Shown here: piece after piece, positions 1 to 11,371 of the stretch
Numbering within the stretch: position 1 is the first letter of the stretch
Layout: each line of letters starts with the position of its first letter
DNA from: Cavia porcellus
Taxonomy: Eukaryota > Chordata > Mammalia > Rodentia > Caviidae
DNA: 64,000 nt
Assembly (NCBI RefSeq): GCF_034190915.1
Contig: NW_026947547.1
Location: 531,001-595,000 of the forward strand
Reading direction: 5' to 3'
Translations under genes and position numbers: made by a program
Notes under the pieces: generated by a model
Seen by the model: only the letters and a program-made list of their open reading frames with translations
Database searches by the model: none
What the model was told of the DNA's origin: nothing

Positions 1-1190
1 TTTAGGGTTTGGGCTGTGTTAGTGTTAGGGATAGGGTTAGTGTTAGGGTTTGGTTAGGGTTAGGGTTATGTTTAGGCTTAGCGTAAGGGTTGGGGTTAGG
101 GTTAGTGTGAGGTTTTATGGTTGGGTTTGGGTTAGGGTTAGGGTTAGGGTTAGGGTTATGTTTTGGGTTAGGGTTGGGTTAGGGTTAGTATTAGGGTTCG
201 GATTGGGTTAGTGTTAGGGTTAGGGCTAGGGTTAGGGGTAGGTTTGGGTTAGGTTTTGTGTTAGGTTAGGGTTAGGGTTAGGGTTAATGTTAGGGGTAGG
301 TTTAGAGTTAGTGTTCGCGTTAGGGTTTCATTAGTGTTAGGGTTATGGTTCGGGTTATTGTTAGGGTTGGGTTTGGGGTTAGGGTTGTGGTTGTGGTTGG
401 CGATAGGTTTAGGGCAATGTTTAGGGTTATGGTTAGGGTTAAGGTTCGGTTTAGATTTGGTTAGGGTTGGTTAGGGTAAGTGTTAGGCTTAGGTTTATGG
501 GTAGGGTAGGGTTAGTATGACGGTTAGGGTTAGTGTTGAGTTAGGGTTAGTGTTAGGTTTACAGTTAGGGTTAGGATTAGGGTTAGATTTACGTTTAGGG
601 TTAGGGTTGGGTTTCAGGTTAGGGTTAGAGTTAGGCTTTTGGTTAGGTTTAAGTTTAGGGTTAATTTCGGGTTGGTTTCGGTTGGTTAGGGTTAGGGTTA
701 GGCTTAGGCTTAGGCCTAGGTTTAGGGTTAGTGTTAGATTTAGGGTTAGGTTTAGTTTCAGGGTTGTGTTACACTTAGGGTTAGGGTTACGATTAGTTTA
801 GGCTTATTGTAGGGTAAGGGTAGCGTTAGGGTTAGGGTACTCTTATCGTTAGGATTATCGTTATGGTTAGGGTTAGGGTTCGTGTTGGGTTAGGTTTAGG
901 GTTAGGGTTAGGTTTACGGTTAGGGTTAGGGTTAGGGTAGGCTTAGGTATAGGGTTAGGGTTGGATTCGTGTTAGGGTTAGGGATAGGTTTAGGGTTGGG
1001 TTAGGGTAGGGATTGTTTTTCGGTTTGGGGTTGGCATTGGGGTTTGGGTTAGGGTAAGTGCTAGGGTTAGGGTTAGGGTTAAGTTTGGTTAGTGTTGGTT
1101 AGGCTTAGGGTTAGGGTTAGGGTTAGCATTAGGCTTAGGGTTAGGGTTAGGATTAGGTTTAGGTTTACGGTTTGGGTTAGTGTTAGGGTT
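1..1190 (+). repeat. C-type block, old copy, cut by window start
   Basis: C landmarks occur in order: GTTATGTTTTGGG near 152, TTTCATTAGTGTTAG at 326, GCGATAGGTTTAGGGC near 391, TTTACGTTTAGGG near 588, CTTTTGGTTAGG near 636, TACTCTTATCGTTAGG at 838 and GGCATTGGGG near 1,033. The C start word is not present, so the block is truncated or began outside the window. Confidence 0.7.
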
Positions 1191-2223
1191 AGGGTTGGGT
1201 TAGGGTAAGGGTTATGGTTAGGGTTAGGGTTAGAGTTAGGGTTAGGGTCAGGGTTAGCGTTAGGCTTAGGGCTAGGGTTAGGATTAGAGATAGGATTAGG
1301 TTTAGTGTTAGTGTTAGGGTTAGGGTTGGGTTAGGATTTATTGTTTGGGTTAGGGTTCGGGTTATGTTTGCGTTAGGGTCATTGTTAGGGTTAGGGTTAG
1401 CGTTGGTTTAGGGTTAGGTTTAGGGTTAGGGTTAGGGTTACGGTTAGGGGTTAGGTTTAGGGTTAGGGTTAGTGTTGGTTTAGGGTTAGCCTTAGGGTTT
1501 GGGTTAGGTTTAGCGATGGTTAGGGCTGGTTAATGTTAGTGTTAATGTTAGGGTTACCGTTACATTTAGGTTTAGGTTAGGGTTATGGTTAGGTTGAGGG
1601 TTAGGTTTAGTTTTAGGTTTAGGGTTAAGGTTTGGTTTAGGGTAGGATTAGAGTTAAGTTTGGGTTGGTTTAGGGTTAGGGTTAAGTTTATGATTAGAAT
1701 TAGGTTTAGGTGTTAATGTTAATGTTAGGGTTTGGTTTAGGTTTAGGTATAGGGTTGCGTTAGGTTTAGGGTTAGAGTTAGGCTTAGCATAAGATTTAGG
1801 GTTAGGTTTAGGCTTAGAGTTAGGGTGAGGGTTTTCGGTTTGGTTTAGGGTTAGGGTTAGTGTTAGGGTTAGGGATAGGTGTTAGGTTTAGAGTTAGGTG
1901 TAGGGTTGGGTTAGGGTTAGGCTTAGGGTTAAGTTTAGGTTTAGTGTTGGTAATGGTTCGTTAGGGATATGGTTAAGGTTAGTGTTTGGGTTAGGGTTAG
2001 TTATAGGGTTGGGTTCGGTTTCGGGTTAGGCTTAGGTTTAGGGTTGGGTTAGTTTTAGCATTAAGGTTGGGTTAGGGTTAGTTTTAGGGTTAGCGTTAAG
2101 GTTAGGGTTAACGTTTGGGTTAGGGTTAGATTAGGGTTAGGCTTAGAGTTAGGGTTAGGGTTACGTTTAGTGTTAGATTAGGTGTAAGTTTAGACTTAGT
2201 GTTACGGTTATGGTTCGGGTTAG
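1191..2223 (+). repeat. Core plus A-type stretch, old copy
   Basis: A core word GATTAGAGATAGGATTAGG starts at 1,282 and is followed by a TTTATTGTTTGGG word. A-type words then follow: GCGATGG near 1,513, CCGTTACATTTAGG near 1,556, TAGCATAAG near 1,785, GTTCGTTAGGGATATGG near 1,955 and a diverged GTTAGATTAGGTGTAAG near 2,172. Order is as in right-domain A blocks but substitutions are many. Confidence 0.65.
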
Positions 2224-2700
2224 TTTAAGGTTAGGGTTAGAGTTGTGGTTAGGCTTTGGGTGGGGGTAAGGGTTAGGGTTAGGGCTAGGGTTAGGGTTAG
2301 GCTTAGTGTTTGAGGGTTAGGGTTAGTGTTGGAGGTTTAGGGTAAAATTTAGGGTTAGGTCTCAGGTTAGGTGTAGCATTTGGTTTAGGGTTAGGGTTAG
2401 GTGAGGTTTAGGTTTAGGGTTAGTGCTAGGGTTAGGATTAGTGTTGGGTTAGAGTTAGGGTTAGGGTTAGCCTTGGGGTTAGTGTTAGGGTGAGGGTGAG
2501 GGTTAGGTTGGGTTTAGGATTGGGTTAGAGTTAGGGTAACAATTAGGGTTAGTGTTAGGGTGAGAAACAGGGTCAGGTTGAGGGTTACGGCTACCGTTAC
2601 AGTTAGGGTTAGGTTTAGGTTTAGGGTTAGGGTTGTGTCAGGGTTAGGTTTAGAGTTAGGGTTAGGTTTAGGGTTCGGGCTAGGATTAATATTATTGGGT
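2224..2700 (+). repeat. D block, copy 1
   Basis: Opens with TTTAAGG followed by GGCTTTGGGTGGGGG, then GGTAAAATTTAGGG at 2,341, CCTTGGGGTTAGTG near 2,472, GTCAGG near 2,573 and an AT-rich GATTAATATTATTGGG near 2,684. D is found only left of 14.6 kb. Confidence 0.7.
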
Positions 2701-4230
2701 TATGGTTATGGTTAGTGTTAGGGTTATGTTTGGCTTAGGGTTAGGTTTAGGGTTACGGTTGTGTTAGTGTTAGGGATAGGGTTAGTGTTAGGGTTTGGTT
2801 AGGGTTAGGGTTAGGGTTAGTGTTAGAGTTATTGGGTTATGGTTACGTTTATGGTTGGGTTTGGTTAGGGTTAGGGTGAGGGTTAGGGTTATGATTTGGG
2901 TTAGGTTTGCGTTAGCGTTAGTATTAGGGTTCGGTTTGGGTTAGTTTTAGGGTTACGGCTAGGGTTACGGTTACGTTTGGGTTAGGTTTTGGGTTAGGTT
3001 AGGGTTAGGGTTAGGGTCAAGGTTAGGGGAGGGTTAGAGTTAGTGTTAGGGTTAGGGTTTCATTAGTGTTAGTGTTATGGTTCGGGTTATGGTTATGTTT
3101 GGGGTTGGGGTTAGGGTTGTGGTTGTGGTTGGCGATAGGTTTACGGCAAGGTTTAGGGATAGGGTTAGGGTTAGGTTTCGCTTTAGATTAGGTTAGCTTT
3201 TGTTAGGTTAAGTGTTAGGCTTAAGTTTATGGGTAGGGTAGGGTTAGTGTTATGTTAGGGTTACGGTTGGGTTAGGGTTAGTGTTAGGGTTACAGTTAGT
3301 GTTAGATTTACGTTTAGGGTTAGGGTTGGGTTTCAGGTTAGGGTTAGGGTTAGGGTTTTGGTTAGGTTTCAGTTTAGGTTTAATTTAGGGTTGGTTTCAG
3401 TTGGTTAGGTTTAGGGTTAGGCTTAGGCTTAGGTTTAGGTTTAGGGTTAGGTTAGATTTAGGGTTAGGTTTACTGTCAGGGTTAGGGTTAGGGTTCGGGT
3501 TATGTTTAGGCCTATGGTAGGGTAAGGGTAGCGTTAGGGTTAGAGTACTCTTATCATTAGGGTTATGGTTATGGTTAGGGTTAGGGTTCGTATTGGGTTA
3601 GGTTTAGGGTTAGGGTTAGGGTTGGGTTAGGGTTGCTGTTGGGGTTGTGGTTCAGGTTGGGTTTGGGGTTGGGTTTGGGTTTAAGGTTAGGGCTAGGTTA
3701 AGGGTTAGGTTTAAGGTTAGGGTTAGGGTTAGGGTTAGGGTTAGTGTTTGGATTAGGGTTAGCTTTAGGGTTAGGGTTAGGTTTAGTTTTGGGTTAACGT
3801 TGGGTTAGTCTTAGGGTTAGTTTTAAGTTTCGGGTTAGGGTTAGGGTTAGGGTTAGGTTAAGGTTATGCTTTGGGTTATTATTAGGGTTAGGTTTTTGGT
3901 TGGGTTAGGGTTGTTTAGGGTTAGGGTTAGGATTAATCTTAGGGTTAGTGTTAAGGTTAGGGTTGTTTTAGGTTGGTTTCGGTTAGGGTTAGGGTTAGGT
4001 TTCGTGTTGGGTTAGGTTTAGGGTTTTTGTTAGGATCATGTTTAGCGTTAGGGTAAGGGATAGTATTAGGGCTATGGTGGTGTTAGGGTTAGGGTTATGG
4101 TTAGGGTTAGGGTTAGGTTTAGTGTTGGTTTAGGTTTAGGGTTAGTGTTACGTTTAGGGTTAGGGTTAGTTTAGGGTGGGGTTAGAGTTGGCACTGGGGT
4201 TATGGTGTGGGTAAGTGTTACGGTTAGGGT
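2701..4230 (+). repeat. C-type block, old copy
   Basis: Repeats the order of bases 1-1,190 at an offset of about 2.73 kb: TTTCATTAGTGTTAG near 3,058, GCGATAGGTTTACGGCAAGG near 3,132, CTTTTGGTTAGG, TACTCTTATCATTAGG near 3,544, TTGCTGTTGGGG near 3,630. Shorter repeats of the late-C words follow to about 4.2 kb. Confidence 0.65.
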
Positions 4231-6300
4231 TAGGTTAGGGTGAGGGTTAGGGTTAGGGTTAGGTTTAGGGTTAGGTTTTGGGGTAGGTTTAGAGTTGGGT
4301 TAGGGTTAGGGTTAGGGTTGGGTTAGGTTTAGTGTTAGGGTTATGGTTGGGTTAGGGTTGGTGTTGGTGTTGCGGTTCAGGTTGCGGTTGGGTTCGTTTT
4401 GGATTTGAGGTTAGGGCTAGGTTAAGGGTTAGGGTTAGGTTTAGGTTTACAGTTAGGTTTAGAGTTAGGTTTAGGGTTAGGTTTAGGTTTAGTGTTAGGG
4501 TTAGGGTTAGGATTAGGGGGAGTGTTTGGGTTAGGCTTAGCTTATGGTTAGGGTTAGGTTTATTTTTCAGTTACGTTTAGGTTAGTGTTAAGGTTGGGTT
4601 AGGATTAGGTTTAGGGTTAGGTTTAAGGTTAGGGTTAGAGTTAGGGTTTGGGTTATGTTAGGGTTATGGTTTGGGTTAGAATTAAGGTTAGGTTTAGTGT
4701 TGGGTTAGGGTTAAGCTTAGGATTAGGGTTAGGGTTAGCGTTGGTTTGCGTTAGTTTTAGGGTTAGGGTTAGTGTTGGGTAGGTTTAGGGTTAGTGTTAG
4801 GTTTATGCTAAACGTTAGGTTTATGGATAGTGTTTGGGCTAGAGTCGTGTTAGGGTTAGGATTAGCTTAGGGTTAGGTTTAGGTTTAGGGTTGGGTTGGG
4901 TTAGGTATACGGTTAGGGTTAGTGTTATGGTGAATGTTAGGGTCAGGTTTAGGGTTAGTGTTAGGGTTATTGTTAGGTTTAGGGTCAAGGTTAGGGTTAG
5001 GGTCAGGGTTTAGATCTTGAGTTAGGGTTAGGGTTAAATTTAGGGTAAATGTTGGGTTAAGGTTATGGTTATGGTTAGGGTTAGGGTTGGCTTAGGGTGG
5101 TGTTGTGTTAAGTATACGGTTAGGGTTATTGTTATGGTGAGTGTTAGAGTAAGGGTTAGGGTAAGCATTAGGGTTATTGTTAGGTTTAGGTTTGGGGTTA
5201 GGGTTAGGGTTAGGATTAGGGTTAATGTTGCTTCAGGTTTGGGGATGTGGTTAAAGTTGTGGTTGTGGTTGGGGTTGGCGTTAGATTTAGAACAAGTGTT
5301 AGGGATAGGATTAGGGTTAGGGTTTGGTTTAGATTTGGTTAGGGTTGTTTAGGGTAAGTGTTAGGGTTAGGTTTATGGGTCGGCTTAGGGTTAGTGTTAG
5401 GGTTAGGGTTACGGTTGGGTTAGAGTTAGTGTTAGGGTCACAGTTAGGGTTAGGTTTAGGGTTAGGGTTGGGTTTGGTTTAGGGTTTGGGTTAAGGATGG
5501 TTTAGGGTTAGGATTTGGTTTCAAATTAGGGTTAGGGATAGGCTTTTGGTTAGGTTTAGGGTTAGGATTAATTTAGGGTTGGTTTGGGTTGGTCATGGTT
5601 AGGGTTAGGGTTAGGCTTAGGCTTAGGTTTATGGTTAACCTTAGGTTTAGGGTTCGGTTTACTGTTAGGGTTGTGTTACGGTTAGGGTTAGTGTTAGGGT
5701 TAGTTTTAGGGCTATGGGAGGGTTAGGGTAGCGTTAGAGTTAGGCTACGGTTATCATTAGGGTTATGGTTAGGGTTAGGGTTAGGGTCCTTGTTGCCTTA
5801 GTTTTAGGGTTAGTGTTAGGGTTAGGTTAGGGATGTTGTTGGGGTTGAGTTTCGGGTTGGGGTTGGGATTGGATTTGTGTTTGAGGTTAGGGCTAGGTTA
5901 AGGGTTAGGTTTAGGTTTAGGGTTATGGTTAGGGTTAGGTTTAGGGTAAGGGTTAGGGTTAGGGTTGCGTTAGTGTTAGGTTTAGGGTTAGGGTTATGGT
6001 TAGGTTTAGGTTTAGGTTTAGGTTTATGGTTAGGGTTGCATTAGGGATGGGGTTGGGGTTAGGGTTGTGGTTTTGGTTGGGGATGGGGTTAGGGATAGGG
6101 CAAGGGTTAGGGATAGGGTTAGGGTTAGGGTTAGATTTGGTTAGTGTTTGTTAGGTTAAGTGTTAGGGTTAGGGTTAACGGTAGGCTTAGGTTTAAGGTT
6201 AGGTTTAGGGTTAGTGTTGGTTTGGGCTAGTGTTAGGGTTATGGTTAGCATTATTTTATACTTAGGTTTAGGGTTAGGGGTTTCGGTTAGGGATAGGGAT
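4231..6300 (+). repeat. Scrambled C-derived fragments
   Basis: Late-C words recur out of order: GTTGCGGTTCAGG near 4,371, a mid-C stretch at 5,222-5,345 in which the GCGATAGG word is replaced by GGCGTTAG, CTTTTGGTTAGG near 5,546, GTTGTTGGGGTTGAG near 5,838 and a second mid-C stretch near 6,040-6,150. No complete block can be assigned. It also encodes a 95-codon repeat ORF, which is not a gene. Confidence 0.55.
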
Positions 6301-6960
6301 AGGGTTAGTGTTAGGGTTAGGGGTTAGGGTTAGGGATAGGGATTGGGTTAGGGTTAGGGTTAGGGTTAGGGTTAGGGATACTATTAGGGGTAGGGTTATG
6401 TTAAGTGTTAGAGGTACTGTTAGGGTTGGATTTGGGTTAGAGTTATGGTTTTGGTTAGGGTTAGCGTTAGGGTTAGTTTTGGGTTATGGTTAGAGTTTAG
6501 GTTTAGGGTTGGGTTAGGGTTTGGCTTAGGGTTAGGGTTAGGTTTAGTTTTGGTTAGGGTTCTATAGAGATAGGGTTAGGGTTAGTGTTACGGTTAGGTT
6601 TAGATCAGGGTTCGGGTTAGGCTTAGGTTTAGGGTTAGGGTTGGGATTAGAGTTAAGGTTGGTTTGGGTTAAGGTTAGGGTTAAGTTTATGGTCAGCATT
6701 AGGTTTAGGTGTTAGGGTTAGGGTTAGTGTTTGGGTTAGGGTTAGGTATAGGGTTGGTTTCGGTTTTGGATTAGAGTTAGGTTTAGGGTTGGGTTAGCTT
6801 TAGAATTAGGGTTGGGTTAGGGTTAGGGTTAAGGTTAGGTTTAGCGTTAAGGTTAGGTTTAGCGTTTGGTTTAGGGTTAGGTTAGGGTTAGGCTTAGAGT
6901 TAGGGTTAGGGTTACGTTTAGTGTTGGGATAGGTGTAGGCTTAGAGTTAATGTTAGGTTT
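6301..6960 (+). repeat. Oldest C start plus tail words
   Basis: ATACTATTAGGGG followed by GTTAGAGGTACTGTTAGGG near 6,378-6,425 is the only C start left of 17 kb. It is followed by TTATGGTCAGCATTAGG near 6,688 and GTTGGGATAGGTGTAGG near 6,922, which mix C-start and A-tail words. This shows that the C start word predates the right domain. Confidence 0.6.
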
Positions 6961-7589
6961 AGGGTTAGTGTTAGGGTTAGGGTTAGGTCTAGGGTTAGGG
7001 TTAGATTTACATTTAGGGTTAGGGTTGGGTTTCAGGTTAGGGTTAGTGTTAGGCTTTTGGTTAGGTTTAAGTTTAGGGTTAAGTTAGGGTTGGTTTCGGT
7101 TGGTTAGGGTTTTGGTTAGGCTTAGGCTTAGGTTTAGAGTTAGGGTTACATTTAGAATTAGGTTTAGGGTCAGGGTTGTGTTACAGTTAGGTTTGGTGTT
7201 AGTGTTAGGTTTAGGCCTATGTTAGGGTAAGGGTAGGATTAGGGTTAGGGTACTCTTATCGTTAGGTTTATGGTTATGGTTAGGGTTAGGGTTCGTGTTG
7301 TGTTAGGTTTAGGGTTAGGGTTAGGGTTGGGTTAGGGTTGCTGTTGGGGTTGTGGTTCAGGTTGGGGTTGGGGTTGGGTTTGGGTTTAAGGTTAGGGTTA
7401 GGTTTAGGGTTAGGTTTAGGGTAGGGTTAGGGTTAGGGATAGGGTTAGGGTTCGGTTAGTGTTAGGGTTAGGGATAGGTTTAGGGTTAGGTTAGGGTAGG
7501 GTTTGCGGTTGTGTTTCGGTTTCCGGTTGGCATTGGGGTTTGGGTTAGGGTAAGTGCTAGGGTTAGGGTTAGGGTTAGGGTTAGTTTAA
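6961..7589 (+). repeat. C mid-to-late fragment
   Basis: Carries TTTACATTTAGGG, TTTCAGG, CTTTTGGTTAGG near 7,050, GGCCTATG near 7,216, TACTCTTATCGTTAGG near 7,250, TTGCTGTTGGGGTTGTGG near 7,338 and GGCATTGGGG near 7,528. The first half of C is missing. Confidence 0.65.
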
Positions 7590-8060
7590 GGTTAGGGTTA
7601 GAGTTGGGGTTAGTCTTGAGTGGCTGTAAGGGTTAGGGTTAGGGTAGGGCTAGGGTTAGAGTTTGATGGTTAGGGTTAGTGTTGGAGGGTTAGGGTAAAA
7701 TTTAGGGTTAGGGCTCGGGTTAGGTGTAGCGTTGGTTTAGGGTTAGGGTTAGGTTAGGTTTAGGTTTAGGGTTAAGGCTAGGGTTAGGATTAGTGTTGGG
7801 TTAGTGTTAGGGTTAGGGTTAGGTTTACGGTTAGGATTAGGGTTAGGGGTTATGCTTATGGATAGGGTTAGGGTTAGTTTTGGGTTAGGGCTACGGTTAG
7901 ACTTGGGGTTAGTGTTAGGGAGAGGGTGAGGGTTAGGTTAGGTTTAGGATTGTTTTAGAGTTAGGGTGAGGATTAGGGTTAAGGTTAGGGTGAGGATCAG
8001 GGTCAGAGTCAGGGTTAGGGTTAGTGTTAGAGTTAGGGTTAGGGTTAGGTTTAGGGTTAG
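7590..8060 (+). repeat. D block, copy 2
   Basis: TTTAAGG is followed by GTCTTGAGTGGCTGTAAGG, then GGTAAAATTTAGGG at 7,693 and three consecutive TCAGGG-type hexamers at about 7,996-8,013 (sequence ATCAGGGTCAGAGTCAGGG). Confidence 0.7.
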
Positions 8061-9267
8061 GGTTGTGTTTGTGTTAGGGATAGGGTTAGTGTTAGGGTTG
8101 GATTAGAGTTAGGGTTAGGGTTAGGGTTAGGGTTAGTGTTATTGGGTTATGGTTAGCGTTATGGTTAGGTTTATGGTTTGGTTTGTGTTAGGGTTAGGGT
8201 TAGGGTTATGTTTTGGGTTAAGGTTCGGTTAGGGTTAGTATTAGGGTTTGGGTTGGGTTAGTGTTAGGGTTAGGGATAGGCTTAGGGTTACGTTTGGGTT
8301 AGGTTTTGGGTTGGGTTAGAGTTAGGGTTATGGTTAAGGTTAGGGGTAGGTTTAGAGTTCGTGTTAGGGTTAGGTTTTCATTAGTGTTAGTGTTATGGTT
8401 CGGGTTATGGTTAGGGTTGGGGTTGGGGTTAGGGTTGTGGTTGTGGTTGGCTATAGGTTTAGAGCAAGGTTTAGGGATAGGGTTAGGGTTAGTGTTCGGT
8501 TTAGATTTGGTTATGGTTGTTTAGGGTAAGTGTTAGGCTTAGGTTTATGGGTAGGTTATGGTTAGTGTTAGGATTAGGGTTAGGGTTGGGTTAGGTTTAG
8601 TGTTAGGGTTACATTTAGGGTTAGGGTTAGGGTTAGATTTACGTTTAGTGTAAGTGTTGGGGTTCAGATTTGGGTTAGGGTTAGGCTTTTGGTTAGGTTT
8701 ATGTTTAGGGTTAATTTAGGGTTGGTTTCGGTGGGTTAGGGTTAGGGTTATGGTTAGGCTTAGGCTGAGCCTTAGGGTTTGGGTGAGATTTAGGGTTAGG
8801 TTAATGTCAGGTTTGTGTTACAGTTAGGGTTAGGGTTAGGGTTAGATTTAGGCCTATGGTAGGGTAAGGGTAGTGTTACGGTTAGGGTACTCTTATCGTT
8901 AGGGTTATGGTTATGGTTATGGTTAGGGTTCGTGTTGGGTTAGGTTTAGGGTTAGGGTTAGGGTTGGGTCAGGGTTGCTGTTTGGGTTGTGGTTCAGGTT
9001 GGGGTTGGGGTTGGGTTTGGGTTTAAGGTTAGGGTTAGGTTTAGGGTTAGGTTTAGTGTAGGGTTAGGGTTAGGGATAGGGTTAGGGTTGGGTTAGTGTT
9101 AGGGTTAGGGATAGGTTTTGGGTTGGGTTAGGTTAGGGTTTGCGGTTGTGTTTCGGTTTGGGTTTAGGGTTAGGGTTAGGGTTAGGGTTAGCGTTAGGGT
9201 TAGGGTTAGGGTTACGTTTAGTGTTGGGTTAGGTGTAGGCTCATAGTTAGTGTTAGGCTTAGGGTTA
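8061..9267 (+). repeat. C-type block, old copy
   Basis: GTTATTGGGTTATGG near 8,137, TTTCATTAG near 8,376, GCTATAGGTTTAGAGCAAGG near 8,450, TACTCTTATCGTTAGG near 8,888, TTGCTGTTTGGGTTGTGG near 8,976, TTTGCGGTTGTGTTTCGG near 9,138. It ends with an A-tail-like GTTGGGTTAGGTGTAGG near 9,222 before D copy 3. Confidence 0.65.
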
Positions 9268-9745
9268 GTTTAAGTTTAGGGTTAGATTTGGGGTTAGTCT
9301 TGAGTGGGTGTAAGGGTTAGGGTTAGGGTTAGGGCTATGGTTAGGGTTTGAGGGTTAGGGTTAGTGTTGGAGGGTTAGGGTAAAATTTAGGGTTAGGGCT
9401 CGGGTTAGGTGTAGTGTTGGTTTACGGTTAGGTTTAAGTTAGGTTTAGGTTTAGGGTTAGGGCTATGGTTAGGATTAGTGTTGGGTTAGAGTTAGGGTTA
9501 GGGTTAGGTTTACGGTTAGGATTAGGGTTAGGGGTTATGCTTATGGATATGTTAAGGTTAGTTTTGGGTTAGCTTTAGGGTTAGCCTTGGGGTTAGCGTT
9601 AGGGTGAGGGTGAGGGTTAAGTTAGAGTTAGGATTGGTTTAGTGTTAAGGTGAGGAATAGGGTTAGGGTTAGGGTGAGGAACAGGTTCAGAGTCAGGGTA
9701 AGTGCTAGTGTTAGAGTTAGGGTTAGGGTTAGGTTTAGGGTTAGG
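9268..9745 (+). repeat. D block, copy 3
   Basis: Same order as copy 2: GTCTTGAGTGGGTGTAAGG, GGTAAAATTTAGGG at 9,379, GCCTTGGGGTTAGCG near 9,583 and TTCAGAGTCAGGG near 9,686. Confidence 0.7.
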
Positions 9746-9995
9746 ATTGTGTTAGTGTTAGCGATAGGGTTAGTGTAAGGGTTGGGTTATGGTTAGGGTT
9801 AGGGTTAGGGTTAGTGTTATTGGGTTATGGTTAGGTTTATGGTTAGGTTTATGGTTGGATTTGGTTTAGGGTTAGGGTTAGGGTTAGTGTTGGGTTAGGG
9901 TTAGTATTAGGGTTCGGGTTGGGTTAGTGTTAGGGTTAGGGCTAGGGTTAGATTACGTTTGGGTTAGGTTTTGGGTTAGGTTATGTTTAGGGTTA
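9746..9995 (+). repeat. C early fragment
   Basis: Holds GTTATTGGGTTATGG near 9,816, a TTTATGGTTGGATTTGG word and TTAGTATTAGGGTTCGGG, leading into the 685-bp duplication. Confidence 0.6.
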
Positions 9996-10680
9996 GGGTT
10001 AAGTTTAGGGGTAGGGTTAGAGTTAGTGTTAGGGTTAGGGTTTCATTAGTGTTAGTGTTATGCTTCGGGTTATGGTTAGGGTTGGGTTTAAGGTTAGGGT
10101 TGTGGTTGTGGTTGGCGATAGGTTTAGGGCAAGGTTTAGGGTTAGGGTTGGGGTTAGGGTTCGGTTTAGATTTCGTTAGGGTTGTTTAGGGTAAGTGTTA
10201 GACTTAGGTTTATTGCTAGGGTAGGGTTAGTGTTAGGGTTAGGGTTAGGGTCAGAATCAGTGTCAGGTTCAGGGTTAGGGCTAGCGTTAGAGTTAGGGTT
10301 AGGTTTAGGTTTAGGGTTAGGGTTGTGTTAGGGTTAGGTTTAGAGTTAGGGTTAGGGTTAGGGTTTGGGCTAGGATTAATATTATTGGGTTATGGTTAGT
10401 GTTAGGGTTACGTTTGTCTTAGGGTTAGGTTTAGTGTTAGGGTTGTGTTAGAGTTTGGGATATGTTTAGTGTTAGGTTTTGGTTAGGGTTAGGGTTATGG
10501 TTAGGCTTAGCGTAAGGGTTAGGGTTAGGGTTAATGTGAGGAATTGTGGTTGGGTTTGGGTTAGGGTTAGGGTTAGGGATAGGGTTATGTTTTCGGTTCG
10601 GGTTGGGTTAGGGTTAGGGTTAAGGCTAGGGTTAGCGCTACATTTGGGTTAGGTTTTTGGTTAGGTTAGGGTTACGGTTA
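9996..10680 (+). repeat. 685-bp tandem duplication, copy 1
   Basis: Contains TTTCATTAG at 10,041, CGATAGG at 10,116, the TCAG cluster at 10,251-10,274, GATTAATATTATTGGG near 10,373 and CTTAGCGTAAGG near 10,505. The next copy keeps all of these at an offset of exactly 685 bases. The unit joins mid-C to end-D words, so it was a chimera before it duplicated. Confidence 0.85.
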
Positions 10681-11371
10681 GGGTTAAGGTTAGGGGTAGG
10701 GTTAGGGTTAGTGTTAGGGTTAGGGTTTCATTAGTGTTAGTGTTATGCTTCGGGTTATGGTTAGGGTTGGGTTTAAGGTTAGGGTTGTGGTTGTGGTCGG
10801 CGATAGGTTTAGGGCAAGGTTTAGGGTTAGGGTTGGGGTTAGGGTTCGGTTTAGATTTCGTTAGGGTTTTATAGGGTAAGTGTTAGACTTAGGTTTATTG
10901 CTAGGGTAGGGTTAGTGTTAGGGTTAGGGTTAGGGTGAGAATCAGTGTCAGGTTCAGGGTTAGGGCTAGCGTTAGAGTTAGGGTTAGGTTTAGGTTTAGG
11001 GTTAGGGTTGTGTTAGGGTTAGGTTTAGAGTTAGGGTTAGGGTTAGGGTTTGGGCTAGAATTAATATTATTGGGTTATGGTTAGTGTTAGGGTTACGTTT
11101 GTCTTAGGGTTAGGTTTAGTGTTAGGGTTGTGTTAGAGTTTGGGATAGGTTTAGTGTTAGGTTTTGGTTAGGGTTAGGGTTATGGTTAGGCTTAGCGTAA
11201 GGGTTAGGGTTAGGGTTAATGTGAGGAATTGTGGTTGGGTTTGGGTTAGGGTTAGGGTTAGGGTTAGGGTTAGGGTTATGTTTTCGGTTCGGGTTGGGTT
11301 AGGGTTAGGGTTAAGGCTAGGGTTAGCGCTACGTTTGGGTTAGGTTTTTGGTTAGGTTAGGGTTACGGTTA
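10681..11371 (+). repeat. 685-bp tandem duplication, copy 2
   Basis: TTTCATTAG at 10,726, TCAG cluster at 10,941-10,958, GAATTAATATTATTGGG near 11,059. It differs from copy 1 by scattered single bases and by one hexamer near 11,246-11,275, where five perfect TTAGGG units replace a run interrupted by ATAGGG. A third, partial start follows at 11,372 (offset 691). Confidence 0.85.

Noticed and set aside
517..801. 94-codon ORF, Leu-Gly/Arg-Val rich; likewise 1,214-1,411, 5,065-5,352, 6,308-6,493, 8,306-8,524, 12,717-12,986 and the right-domain ORFs
   Set aside because: TTAGGG reads as Leu-Gly or Arg-Val in two of three frames without stops, so long open frames are expected. No domain, varied composition, codon bias or start context supports a gene.
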